Positions 24,570 to 32,639 of a DNA stretch of 64,000 nt are shown here, one piece after another. The notes under the pieces are model-generated. The model was not told the DNA's origin. It saw only the letters and a list, made by a program, of their open reading frames with translations, and did not search any database. Within the stretch, counting starts at the first letter, position 1. Each line of letters begins with the position of its first letter. The translations under genes and the position numbers were made by a program. This stretch comes from CAUJIW01 sp963205175 (GTDB lineage: Bacteria > Pseudomonadota > Alphaproteobacteria > Sphingomonadales > Sphingomonadaceae), in NCBI GenBank assembly GCA_041060555.1, contig JBEUDS010000017.1. One strand, 5' to 3'.

Positions 24570-24785
24570 AAGTTGGGGCGGCCCATTGCGTGGGTCGCGT
24601 TCCCAACTTGAATCTGCGAAAGGCCGCGCAGCGGGGCGCGCTGGAGCCAAGGTAGTTGGGACGAGCTTTCCCAACTTGAATGTGCGCGGGACGGCCGGGC
24701 GGTGCGCGGCGGCGCGAAAAGCAACGAAAGTAGTTGGGAAGCTGGCCGCCCAGCTCGCCGCAACTTGCCACAACTTGATCCTGCG
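24570..24785. repeat. iteron-like array of AAGTTGGG / CCCAACTT motifs
   Basis: The core CAACTT(G) or its reverse occurs about seven times in 216 bases: AAGTTGGG at 24570, CCCAACTTGAATCTGCG at 24602, TAGTTGGGA at 24653, CCCAACTTGAATGTGCG at 24670, TAGTTGGGA at 24731, CAACTTG at 24761 and CAACTTGATCCTGCG at 24771. Orientation alternates, and GTTGGGA with TCCCAAC forms a 7-bp hairpin at 24655-24676. A T-rich tract (24552-24559) adjoins. The array fills the only large non-coding gap of the replication block (24383-24816), next to the primase-helicase gene. Confidence 0.6.
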
Positions 24786-24816
24786 TAAGTCCGCGTAGTC
24801 GGGATGAGCTGCCGCA

Positions 24817-27105
24817 TCACGAGGTCTCCTCCGTCTGATAGACCCAGACCAGAGGGTTCTCGACCGGCAGCGCCGCGCCGCTCTGCGGGCATTTGTAGGT
24901 GCTGGGAAGGACCTGGACCCGGACGGGCATGACCTCGCCGGTGTCGGGGTCTTCCGTCTCTTCTCCGGTCGGGAACGTCATGCCCTCGACGCAGAGATAG
25001 CCGAACTTCGAGCGCGAGGTTGGCAGACCGAACGGCGCGCCATCGCGAACGAACTTGATGAAACCCTTTGTGGCCAGCACGCTGATCCGTTCGCGGATTG
25101 TGTCCTTGCCGCCGAGCCCGGCCTGATTCTCGAAGCTCTCGGCGAACTGCAGCGCGGTGTAGAGCCGGCCGGCCTCGGCCTCATCGAAGAGCAGTTGAAG
25201 GATCACGTCGTGTTTGCGCGCGCGCTCGGCGTCGAGCTTCTCGCCGAACTCGCGACGCACGAGCCTTGTCTCCGAGCGATCCATCGCGATCCAGCGTCCG
25301 TCCGCCTTGTCGACGATCATCGGCTCGATGCCGGGGCCGTTGCGGAGCTCGAAATGCAGCATCCGCTCCGGTCGGTCCTCGTCGGGCCGGTGCATGATCA
25401 CGCCGGAGGTGTAGAAGCTGCGGAGGCTGCCCGCGCCCGAGAGCGCCATGAACGGGTCCTCGACGAGCTGCTTCTTCGTGATCTTGCGGGTGTGATGGCA
25501 GAGGATCAGGCCGGCATCCGGGGCTACGGCGTCCCGCAGGGCCTCGACCCGCTCCTGCAGGAAGAAGAGCATCGCGGTGTTGTCGTTCTCCCCGCCGCCG
25601 TCCGGACCCCCATCGAAGAGATTGCGGATCGGGTCGATGCAGAGGATGTCGGGCGCGCCATGGCCGTAGTGGGCGCGGACCGCGGCGATGGTCAGGCCCA
25701 CGCCGCCGGCGTCGAGCAACATGCGGACCTTCGGCGTGGCGACGAGATTATCGCGCGCTGCGGCCAGGAGCGTCGGCTCGATCCGGATGGCCTGGAGGCG
25801 CTCCCGCAGATAATGGTACTGGATCTCCGCCTGCAGATAGAAGATCCGCAAGGGCCGGCTCGGCGCAAAGCCGAGGAACGGCACACCCGCCGCCATGTGG
25901 ACCAGCAGACTGATCAGGAAGTCGCTCTTGCCGACCTTGGGGGCGCCGCCGAGCACCAGCATCCCGCCGGGCGTCAGCAATCGCGGCGCGATGATGTCGT
26001 CGGGCATCGGGCTCTTGTCGTCGAGCAGCGCGCCGAGCGTGAAAACCGGCAGCGCGGACATCGGCGGAACGGCGATCCGTTCGAGGGCCGGTCCGTGGCG
26101 CTCTTCGTGCAGCCGCCAGAGGCGCTGGGCTTCCGAGGCGAGGCGTTCGAGCGGCCAGCTGGGACGGAGTTGGGCGGCGTTGTACTGGCAGATCGCCTCC
26201 CACGCGTCGTCGCGGCTCATGCGGCCCTCATGCGCCATGCGGACGTAGTGGCCGATGGCGGCGCTCGCCCCCTGGAAGCGGGTCCAATCGTCTGATCCGC
26301 CTTCGCGGACTGGCGTCGTCAGGACATCGGTGATCGACGGTTTGTCCGTAGAGGGGCCTGGCTCGGATCCGACCCCGGCAAGCGGCGGCATGTCGGCGAC
26401 TGCTTCCGCGAAGTCGCGCAGATGGACCTCGACCCGCGGGCTGTGGCGGCGGATGTTGACCAGGCGCTTGAACCCGCCCTTGTGATAGACCGAACCAGCC
26501 AGGCGGATCGGCTGGTGGGCCGAGCGGAAATGCGTATCGCCGCCGACCTTGACCGCAATGTCGCCGCGCAGCCGACAGAGAAGCGCGATGTCCTCGCCCT
26601 CGGCCGGTTCGCTCAAGCGCCACCAGACATGCAGCTTGTCGAGACCGTCCGGCGTCCGGCCGCCACTTTCGACGAGCAGTGTCGGGTCGCCGAGATGACG
26701 GACGAGGTGGTCAAGCTTGGCCGCAATGTCTCCGGCGTCGAGGTCGACCAGGACCGTCTGCATCTGCTGGACATCGGCGGCCTTGGCCTTGCCGGTCTCG
26801 GCGACCGTTCCCGGCACCACATAGAAGGCCGCCCCTTCGCGTGCTGCCCAACCGGCGAAGGAAACCGCCTTCTCCAGCAAACTGTCGTCGATCTCGATCC
26901 AGGCGTTGTGGGGTCGGCCGTCGATGCCTTGGCCCTTGTCCACGAACCCGCGCAGGGGCACCCAGCCCTCGCAGTAACCGAAGACGACGTCGAGAAAGAC
27001 GGCGATCTGCTCTGGATCCGGCTCGATGTCGAACGGATCGGCCTGCGGCGCGGCGTCGTTGAAGTCGCGCCACGCATCGAGGGAGACGACATTGTTCCCG
27101 CTCAT
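24817..27105 (-). CDS. primase-polymerase / RepA-like helicase fusion, phage replication protein
   Basis: The 762-aa protein combines an archaeo-eukaryotic primase-like N-terminal domain (D121 and D123 in VLVDLDAGD; VESGGRTPDG; LHVWWRLSEP; HQPIRLAGSVYHKGG) with a RecA-fold hexameric helicase (Walker A GGAPKVGKSDFL with K393; Walker B DILCIDPIRNLFDG; LILCHHTRK). A winged-helix region follows (about 640-700). It should initiate and drive phage DNA replication. The ATG at 27105 overlaps the nuclease stop; an upstream start at 27150 is less likely. The adjacent repeat array is a candidate origin. Confidence 0.88.
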   Translation of the reverse strand: MSGNNVVSLDAWRDFNDAAPQADPFDIEPDPEQIAVFLDVVFGYCEGWVPLRGFVDKGQGIDGRPHNAWIEIDDSLLEKAVSFAGWAAREGAAFYVVPGTVAETGKAKAADVQQMQTVLVDLDAGDIAAKLDHLVRHLGDPTLLVESGGRTPDGLDKLHVWWRLSEPAEGEDIALLCRLRGDIAVKVGGDTHFRSAHQPIRLAGSVYHKGGFKRLVNIRRHSPRVEVHLRDFAEAVADMPPLAGVGSEPGPSTDKPSITDVLTTPVREGGSDDWTRFQGASAAIGHYVRMAHEGRMSRDDAWEAICQYNAAQLRPSWPLERLASEAQRLWRLHEERHGPALERIAVPPMSALPVFTLGALLDDKSPMPDDIIAPRLLTPGGMLVLGGAPKVGKSDFLISLLVHMAAGVPFLGFAPSRPLRIFYLQAEIQYHYLRERLQAIRIEPTLLAAARDNLVATPKVRMLLDAGGVGLTIAAVRAHYGHGAPDILCIDPIRNLFDGGPDGGGENDNTAMLFFLQERVEALRDAVAPDAGLILCHHTRKITKKQLVEDPFMALSGAGSLRSFYTSGVIMHRPDEDRPERMLHFELRNGPGIEPMIVDKADGRWIAMDRSETRLVRREFGEKLDAERARKHDVILQLLFDEAEAGRLYTALQFAESFENQAGLGGKDTIRERISVLATKGFIKFVRDGAPFGLPTSRSKFGYLCVEGMTFPTGEETEDPDTGEVMPVRVQVLPSTYKCPQSGAALPVENPLVWVYQTEETS

Positions 27106-27869
27106 GCCGGCAGCCCCCAGCAGCGTTCCGCCCACGGGCACATCCGGCACTCGTGGAAGTCACGGCTCGTAGCGATGCGCGGCAGCAGATCCCCTGCATC
27201 CGTCGCCTGGAGGATCCGCACGGCGCGGTCGCTCATGCGTTGGGCGAGCCCCGCGTCGAACGGCACGAGTTCGTGGTGCAGTTCGGCGGTGTCCTTGTTG
27301 ATGGCGGTGAAGAGCGCGGGATTGTCGGAGATGCCAGGGACCTGCGCCTCCATGTAGGCTTGGTAGATGGCGAGCTGGGCCGCGTAGACGGGCTTCGCCA
27401 CGACCACGCCCTTGGCCACGGTCTCGCGCCAGTTCCTGGCGTTCATCGTCTTGCATTCCCAGAGCGCGGGAACGCCGATGCCCAGCAGCTGGGGTGCGGC
27501 GGCGATGATCCCATCGACATGACCGCGGATGCGGCCACCAGCGACCGAGAAGCCGAATTGCTCGCCGTCCGGACGGTTGCCCTTGCGGGTATAGAGATCG
27601 AACCCGGCACCGCGCAGCCAGCGGATGGCAAGATCTTCGAGCGCGTGTCCGATCTCGAAGATCCGCAGAGTCTGGCCGGAGAACTCCTGGCCCTCATCCT
27701 TCGGCGCGCCCGCGAACTCGAATTGCAGAGCGCGCTCACAGCCGTGTCCAAGGCGGGAGCCGCCGAGGTAGGTCCTGGGCGCAACCGCCGCGCGTTCAGC
27801 GGCGATCGCCTCGTCGATGACCGCGTTGATGCGTTCGGCCCAAGTGGGGCGGTGGTTGTAGTCGAGCAT
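27102..27869 (-). CDS. PD-(D/E)XK superfamily exonuclease-like protein
   Basis: A 255-aa nuclease with the fold's markers: IFEIGHALEDLAIRWLRGAG, GHVDGIIAAAPQ (catalytic D), LWECKTMNARNW (E-x-K) and QLAIYQAYMEAQ. Four cysteines near the C-terminus (ECRMCPWAERCW plus upstream) suggest an AddB/Cas4-like metal site. It probably processes DNA ends for phage recombination together with the Sak4-type ATPase encoded upstream. Both ends overlap neighbours. Confidence 0.87.
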   Translation of the reverse strand: MLDYNHRPTWAERINAVIDEAIAAERAAVAPRTYLGGSRLGHGCERALQFEFAGAPKDEGQEFSGQTLRIFEIGHALEDLAIRWLRGAGFDLYTRKGNRPDGEQFGFSVAGGRIRGHVDGIIAAAPQLLGIGVPALWECKTMNARNWRETVAKGVVVAKPVYAAQLAIYQAYMEAQVPGISDNPALFTAINKDTAELHHELVPFDAGLAQRMSDRAVRILQATDAGDLLPRIATSRDFHECRMCPWAERCWGLPA

Positions 27870-28279
27870 CAGAGCGGCACCTCCGCGTCGGCGTCGGCTG
27901 CCATGGCGTGCATGGCGTCCTGGAAGCCGCCGACGGCGACCTCGATGAGCGTGAGCACCTGCGCCTCCGTGAGGTCGGAGAAGCGCGTCTGCCAGCCGAT
28001 CTCCTCCATGATCTCGGCGACCGGCTTCATGGCGGCGCGGATCGCCGCCTTCTCCTGTTCGGTGAGATCAACCATGGCCCAGCGCTCCCGCGCCAAGCGC
28101 GTCCAGAAGCCTTGGCAGGCCATCGAGCAGAACCAGACCGAGGGGCGCGGTTGCTTCGACCGCACCGGGTCGAACCAGCCAAAGCCACGGGTGGGTCGCC
28201 GGCAGACAGCACAGAGCGTTCCACGCGGATGCCAGAGCCGCCGCCGGTCCTCGGCCGTGGTGGGGGTAGGACAGGCCAT
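27869..28279 (-). CDS. DUF6511 domain phage protein
   Basis: This 136-aa product carries a treble-clef-like zinc motif (LCAVCRRPTRGFGWFDP with later FCSMACQGFW), after which it is helical (LTEQEKAAIRAAMKPVAEIM; SDLTEAQVLTLIEVAVGGFQ). I associate the pattern with DUF6511. It is encoded between the nuclease and the DEAD/DEAH helicase and overlaps the nuclease start by one base. A DNA-binding role in phage replication is a guess. Confidence 0.8.
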   Translation of the reverse strand: MACPTPTTAEDRRRLWHPRGTLCAVCRRPTRGFGWFDPVRSKQPRPSVWFCSMACQGFWTRLARERWAMVDLTEQEKAAIRAAMKPVAEIMEEIGWQTRFSDLTEAQVLTLIEVAVGGFQDAMHAMAADADAEVPL

Positions 28280-28282
28280 GGC

Positions 28283-29986
28283 TCATGCCGCCCTCCCGAT
28301 GGCTGCTTCGGGCGCGACATCGGCCGCGCCGAAGACGAGGGAGCGGATGGCGTCGCGGTTGAAGCGAAAGGCCAGCAGCGCTGATGCCTGATAGCGGGTG
28401 AGCCCGAAATCCTGCCGGTACTCCGGCGGCAGGAAGGCAAGCTGCCGGTCGGTGGGCGGCTGGTTCAACCAGCGGCGCGTCTTGTGGGCGCTCTCGTCGC
28501 TCTCATGCTCGTTGAGCCAATCGTCGGCCGCCGCGAGGCAAACGGTGCGTTCGCCCACGGCCAACAGATGAGGGCGCTGCTTCTGGAGGCCTCCGATGCC
28601 GTACCACCGGCCGTTCAGGAAGAAGACACCGCCCCAGGCATTGAAGCCGTTGGCGATGAGCGCGGCATCGTCGCCGAAGAGATCGCACCAACGGAAACTC
28701 GACCGCTTCAGCAGGTCGATCTCGGACATCACGAAGTCGCCGAGCGGCGCTGCTTCGCCGCCTTCGGGACGCTCCCAGACATGACCGCACAGCGGGCATT
28801 CGGTGGTGGCGAGCGGCACGATGGCGCCGCAGTCGGGGCAATCCTTGGTCGGCGCCTCGCCAGAGGGCTCGCGACCGTCCAGGTCGACATCCTGCTCCAG
28901 CGAACCGTGCAGCAGGGTCGAGGTGCCGAAGTCGAGCACGATGCAGTCGGTCTTGATGACGCCTGGATGTTCCTCGGGCGAGACCGTGCGCAGGCCGCGA
29001 CCGACCATCTGAATCATGGTCGACTTGTAGGAGCTCGGCCGCAGCAGCACGACGCAGCCCGTCGGTGGATGATCCCAGCCCTCGGTCAGGACGGCGACAT
29101 TGACGACGACCCGCAGCTCTCCGGCGGCGTAGGCGTCGAGGGTCGTCTTGCGGTCGGTATCGGCCATGTCGCCGTGGATCAGCCCAGCGGCGACACCGGC
29201 CGCGTTGAAGGCGGCTGTCACGTTGCGCGCGTGGTCCACGGTCGAGCAGAACACCACCGTCTGGCGCTCGCCCGCCTTTTCCCGCCAGTGGCGGATGACG
29301 GCGTCCGTGACCGGCGACCGGTTCATGATCGCGTCGACCTCGGCCATGTCGAAATCGTCGGCCGTGCGGCGCACCCTGGTGAGCTGGTCCTGGACGCCGA
29401 CATCGATGACGAAGGTACGCGGCGGCACGAGATGCCCCGACGCGATCAGTTCGCCGATCCGGATCTGATCGGCGACGTTGGAGAACACCGGACGCAGACC
29501 GCGCTTGTCGCCCCGGTTGGGCGTCGCCGTGACGCCGTAGACCCGGCACTCGGGATTGCGCTGGAGCGCGGCGTCGATGATGCGGCGATAGCTGTCGGCG
29601 GCCGCGTGGTGCGCCTCGTCGATCACCAGGAGGTCGAGCGCGGGCAGCTGGTCGAGATTGCCCGCGCGCGCCAGCGTCGGCACCATCGCGAAGGTGACCT
29701 GTCCAGCCCACGACTTCTCCTTCGCGTCGACGACCGAGGTCGTGATGCGGGGATTCACCCGGCCGAACTTGCTGCGGTTCTGAGCGGTCAGCTCGTCGCG
29801 ATGCGCGAGCACGCAGGCCTTGGCGCCTGTGCTCTTCGGGGTTTCGCCGACCATGCGCCCGACGACGCCTGAGAGCATGATCGTCTTGCCGGCTCCGGTC
29901 GGGGCGACGCCGAGGGTGTTTCCGTGTTCGTCGAGCGCGCGGACGCTGCGCTCGACGAACTGCTTCTGGCGGGGACGCAGCAGCAT
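28283..29986 (-). CDS. DEAD/DEAH box helicase, phage-encoded (RadD/UvrB-like SF2)
   Basis: The 567-aa SF2 helicase has motif I APTGAGKTIML, motif II VIDEAHHAAADSY (DEAH), motif III VTATPNRGDKRGL, and motif VI MIQMVGRGLRTVSPEEHPG. A four-cysteine zinc ribbon (KDCPDCGAIVPLATTECPLCGH) follows at about 390-415, then a C-terminal helical tail. It probably unwinds DNA during phage replication or recombination. Start at MLLRPRQKQFVERS (29986) was chosen because the helicase core begins there; the open frame upstream overlaps the next gene. Confidence 0.9.
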   Translation of the reverse strand: MLLRPRQKQFVERSVRALDEHGNTLGVAPTGAGKTIMLSGVVGRMVGETPKSTGAKACVLAHRDELTAQNRSKFGRVNPRITTSVVDAKEKSWAGQVTFAMVPTLARAGNLDQLPALDLLVIDEAHHAAADSYRRIIDAALQRNPECRVYGVTATPNRGDKRGLRPVFSNVADQIRIGELIASGHLVPPRTFVIDVGVQDQLTRVRRTADDFDMAEVDAIMNRSPVTDAVIRHWREKAGERQTVVFCSTVDHARNVTAAFNAAGVAAGLIHGDMADTDRKTTLDAYAAGELRVVVNVAVLTEGWDHPPTGCVVLLRPSSYKSTMIQMVGRGLRTVSPEEHPGVIKTDCIVLDFGTSTLLHGSLEQDVDLDGREPSGEAPTKDCPDCGAIVPLATTECPLCGHVWERPEGGEAAPLGDFVMSEIDLLKRSSFRWCDLFGDDAALIANGFNAWGGVFFLNGRWYGIGGLQKQRPHLLAVGERTVCLAAADDWLNEHESDESAHKTRRWLNQPPTDRQLAFLPPEYRQDFGLTRYQASALLAFRFNRDAIRSLVFGAADVAPEAAIGRAA

Positions 29987-29993
29987 GGCCGCC

Positions 29994-30590
29994 TCACTGC
30001 GCCCAGGACGGGCGCGTGCCCGCCGCCGGTGCTGAAGATTGGGGCATGGAGGGCTGGGAAGGCTGAGCCTGCGGCTGCGGTGCCGCACCGGGCACGCCCA
30101 TGAGGGCGGCATAATCCTTGTGATCCGGCGTCACCGCCGCGCGGATCTCGTTCTTCTCCTCGCCGTTGGTGTCGGTGCCGATGTCGATCCGCGCCACGAA
30201 CTCGAGCCCGTCGAGATCGGCAAAGCCGCTGATACGACGCGCGGCCTGGGCCTGAGCGGACGTGTCCTTGTCCGAAATGCCGCGCGCGGAGTTGAGCATG
30301 CCGCGGATCAGGCTGCGGCCCATGTTCGCCCAGTCCGGTCCCTTGGGGCTGTAGAGCCCGATCAGGGTGAAGATCTTGCGCCGGGCGAAGGGCCCTTCGA
30401 GAACCGTGAACTCGCCCGAGAGATAGACCGAGCCGGTGGTCCCCCGCGTGGCGTATCCGCCGGTCCAGCCCTGCGCCGGATCGTCGAATCCGCCCGGACG
30501 GATCGTCAGGCGCACCTTGGCCAGCGTGCCCTTGGGGATGATGTTGCTGTTCTGCTTGGCGTCGTTGAAGTCGTTCCAGGATCCAGACAT
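29994..30590 (-). CDS. phage protein, probable single-strand DNA binding accessory
   Basis: The 198-aa protein starts MSGSWNDFNDAKQNSNIIPK, has a beta-rich core (GTLAKVRLTIRPGG; SVYLSGEFTVLEGPFARRKIF) and ends in a Pro/Gln/Ala/Ser-rich disordered tail with a terminal tryptophan. A compact beta domain plus disordered tail with an acidic or aromatic tip is the layout of phage SSB-like proteins, and the gene sits between a helicase and a RecA-like ATPase. The family name is not known to me, so the function is inference. Confidence 0.72.
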   Translation of the reverse strand: MSGSWNDFNDAKQNSNIIPKGTLAKVRLTIRPGGFDDPAQGWTGGYATRGTTGSVYLSGEFTVLEGPFARRKIFTLIGLYSPKGPDWANMGRSLIRGMLNSARGISDKDTSAQAQAARRISGFADLDGLEFVARIDIGTDTNGEEKNEIRAAVTPDHKDYAALMGVPGAAPQPQAQPSQPSMPQSSAPAAGTRPSWAQ

Positions 30591-30607
30591 GACTGGGGGC
30601 TCCTCGT

Positions 30608-31537
30608 TCAGGCGTTTTCGGAATGGGTGGGGGCGTCGGAGGTCAGCGCCGTCGCGGCCGGGGGCGGGCTGCGATAGGCCAGCCGCTCGGAGGCGGGCTT
30701 CACGGGGCCGCGGATCTTGGCCATCAAGCGGCCGAGATGCGGCTCCTCGATCAGGTCGAGACGGCCGGATCGATCCTTCGCCGGGAAGTTCCAGGGGTTG
30801 ATCGTCTGGCAGACGAAGGCACGGTACGGCGCGCCGGACTCGTCCCTGATCTCGGCCATCGTCAGGACTTCATCGACAATGCCCGGCAGCTCGAGGCCGG
30901 TCTTCGAGCCGTCGATCTGCGGCTGGAAGATGCGCCGATTGAAGTCGTCGAGCTTCTCGTCGAGGATCCCGACGAACCAGACGTTCTTCGCCCGCGTGTG
31001 CTGGAGATGCGTGAGCCACGCGATCATCTCGCGGCCGTGCAGGCCATAGGCACCGCGGACATCGGGCTTGCCGGTCTTCTCCGAGAACGCCTCGGGCTGC
31101 CCCTTGCACCATTGGAAGCAGAGCCGCCCGGCGACGGTGATCGAGTCGATGAACACCGTGTGGTAGCGGTCGAGCGCCGCCGGATCGCCGAAGCGCTCGC
31201 ACACCGCCGCGAAGTGGGCCTCGCTGTAGACCTGGTCGTCCCGCAGCGCCGGATTGGGGCCGCCGATGAAGACCGCGAAGTCGCGGCACTCGACCCATGT
31301 GCGCGGCCGGACGCTGTCGCCGGACCATCCCTCGATGGCGAGGTCGCCCGCCTCCAAGTCGATGAACAGCGTGGTGGCGGGGTCGAGCGTCCAGAGAAGG
31401 CTGGTCTTGCCGATCCCGGACTTGCCGAAGATCGTGCCCTTGACGCCGCGCGGCTCGGCGAGCCGCTGATCGGCGGAGATGATCGGCAAGAGGCGAGAAA
31501 GGCCGGAGGCCTGACAGGGAGAGGCAGGAAGCGCCAT
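30608..31537 (-). CDS. RecA-like phage ATPase (Sak4-type annealing protein)
   Basis: This 309-aa ATP-binding protein has Walker A in GTIFGKSGIGKTSLLW, an acidic strand TTLFIDLEAGDLAIEGW, and Walker B YHTVFIDSITVAGRL, with AYGLHGREMIAWLTHLQ later. The pattern fits the P-loop phage proteins (AAA_24, Sak4) that stimulate single-strand annealing or recombination. The start at 31537 overlaps the stop of the preceding gene (TGATG). Its neighbours, an exonuclease and an SSB-like protein, support a recombination module. Confidence 0.85.
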   Translation of the reverse strand: MALPASPCQASGLSRLLPIISADQRLAEPRGVKGTIFGKSGIGKTSLLWTLDPATTLFIDLEAGDLAIEGWSGDSVRPRTWVECRDFAVFIGGPNPALRDDQVYSEAHFAAVCERFGDPAALDRYHTVFIDSITVAGRLCFQWCKGQPEAFSEKTGKPDVRGAYGLHGREMIAWLTHLQHTRAKNVWFVGILDEKLDDFNRRIFQPQIDGSKTGLELPGIVDEVLTMAEIRDESGAPYRAFVCQTINPWNFPAKDRSGRLDLIEEPHLGRLMAKIRGPVKPASERLAYRSPPPAATALTSDAPTHSENA

Positions 31538-31833
31538 CACTTGCCTCCCTTCGCCGCGATCAAGGCGTCGACCGCGATGTCCGCTCCCAGCGCGCCGGCC
31601 TTGCGGGCCTCGTCGTGGAGGGTGCGCACCGCGTCGATCTCGCGGTAGAGCGCCGATGCCCGCTCGTTCAGCCCGATGAGGGCGAAGGCCAGGTCGTCGA
31701 TCGAGGCCGCCCCGACCGGCTTGACGGCCTCGTCGCGACGCTCGCCAAGGGCCGGCACCCGGATAGTCTCGGGCAGCTTGTCCAGCCCGTAATGGTGCTC
31801 GCGGAGCAGCGCGAGCTTCTTCGTGATGCTCAT
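31537..31833 (-). CDS. small phage hypothetical protein (98 aa)
   Basis: Mostly helical protein (MSITKKLALLREHHYGLDKL; IGLNERASALYREIDAVRTL). It overlaps the gene upstream by four bases and the downstream ATPase by one, so it is part of the recombination operon. No domain is recognised. Confidence 0.72.
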   Translation of the reverse strand: MSITKKLALLREHHYGLDKLPETIRVPALGERRDEAVKPVGAASIDDLAFALIGLNERASALYREIDAVRTLHDEARKAGALGADIAVDALIAAKGGK

Positions 31834-32318
31834 GACGTCACCTCGGTGTTCAGGGAAAGACGGAAGCTGGGCTTGCCGGTGCGGACGGTGCGCGCGTCCT
31901 CGAAGGCGGAGCGGATGTGGCTCGGCCAGGCCGCGAACTTGCGCTCGGGCACCTTGATCGCGACATCGATGTATTCGGTGGGGTCGTCGCCCTCGGCCCG
32001 GATGCGTTCGACGAGGGCGGCGAGCTTGTCCTGGTCCCAGTCGACGCGTTTCGGCAGATCGGCGATCACGGTGACCGCGCCGTCATCGAAGCGGACCGTG
32101 CCGGTGTCCTTGCCGGCAGTCTGGCGCGCTGCGTGGGCACGATCGCCATACTTGAGCGCGACGGCCCCATCGAGCCAGTCGCAGACGGTCTTGGCGCGAC
32201 GCAGAGCGTCGGCGGCCTCTTCCTGCAGGAGGGCGAGCTGTTCGGCGGGCAGAGCGGCGATGTCGCCGACGGCCATGCGCCGGAGTTCGTCGAGGGAGAT
32301 GCGATTGGAGATCGTCAT
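31830..32318 (-). CDS. phage hypothetical protein (162 aa)
   Basis: The product begins MTISNRISLDELRRMAVGDI, continues with a helical stretch (LPAEQLALLQEEAADALRRA) and a beta-like second half (FDDGAVTVIADLPKRVDWDQ; EYIDVAIKVPERKFAAWPSH). It recurs next to excisionase-like genes in alphaproteobacterial phages but has no named function that I know. Start was set at 32318, where the conserved part begins; the open frame upstream runs through the excisionase gene. Confidence 0.75.
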   Translation of the reverse strand: MTISNRISLDELRRMAVGDIAALPAEQLALLQEEAADALRRAKTVCDWLDGAVALKYGDRAHAARQTAGKDTGTVRFDDGAVTVIADLPKRVDWDQDKLAALVERIRAEGDDPTEYIDVAIKVPERKFAAWPSHIRSAFEDARTVRTGKPSFRLSLNTEVTS

Positions 32319-32328
32319 CACCACCCCC

Positions 32329-32538
32329 TCACGCCGCAGGCTTGCTGGGGTGGTCGGCGGTGCTCGCCCGGATCTGCTCGCGCTCGTACTCTTCGACGTC
32401 TTCGAGGCGATACACGACGCGACCGCCGAGCTTGACGAAGCGCGGGCCTTCGCCCGTCCAGCGCCAGCGCTCAAGCGTGCGGTGGCTGATGTTCCAGCGC
32501 GCAGCTAGGTCGATCTGGTTGAGGTGTTTCGTAGCCAT
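32329..32538 (-). CDS. excisionase-like / AlpA-type helix-turn-helix protein
   Basis: This 69-aa protein is a winged HTH of the helix_turn_helix_17 type: MATKHLNQIDLAARWNISHR then TLERWRWTGEGPRFVKLGGR and VVYRLEDVEEYER. Such proteins act as excisionases or small activators. It is the first gene of the leftward recombination block and is preceded by a strong AAGGAGAAA site. With a serine recombinase as the likely integrase, a recombination directionality role is possible but not shown. Confidence 0.85.
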   Translation of the reverse strand: MATKHLNQIDLAARWNISHRTLERWRWTGEGPRFVKLGGRVVYRLEDVEEYEREQIRASTADHPSKPAA

Positions 32539-32639
32539 CTGTTTCTCCTTCGGTTTTGGTCGAAAACCTGCGGAGACGATGGCTGGCCGGGAGGAAGAAA
32601 ACCGACCCGGTCAGAGGGAGAAGAACAGAGAGAATTTCG

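Noticed and set aside
24516..24773. Small minus-strand genes across the repeat gap
   Set aside because: Their translations only repeat the iteron sequence (for example FKLGKLVPTT) and lack binding sites.
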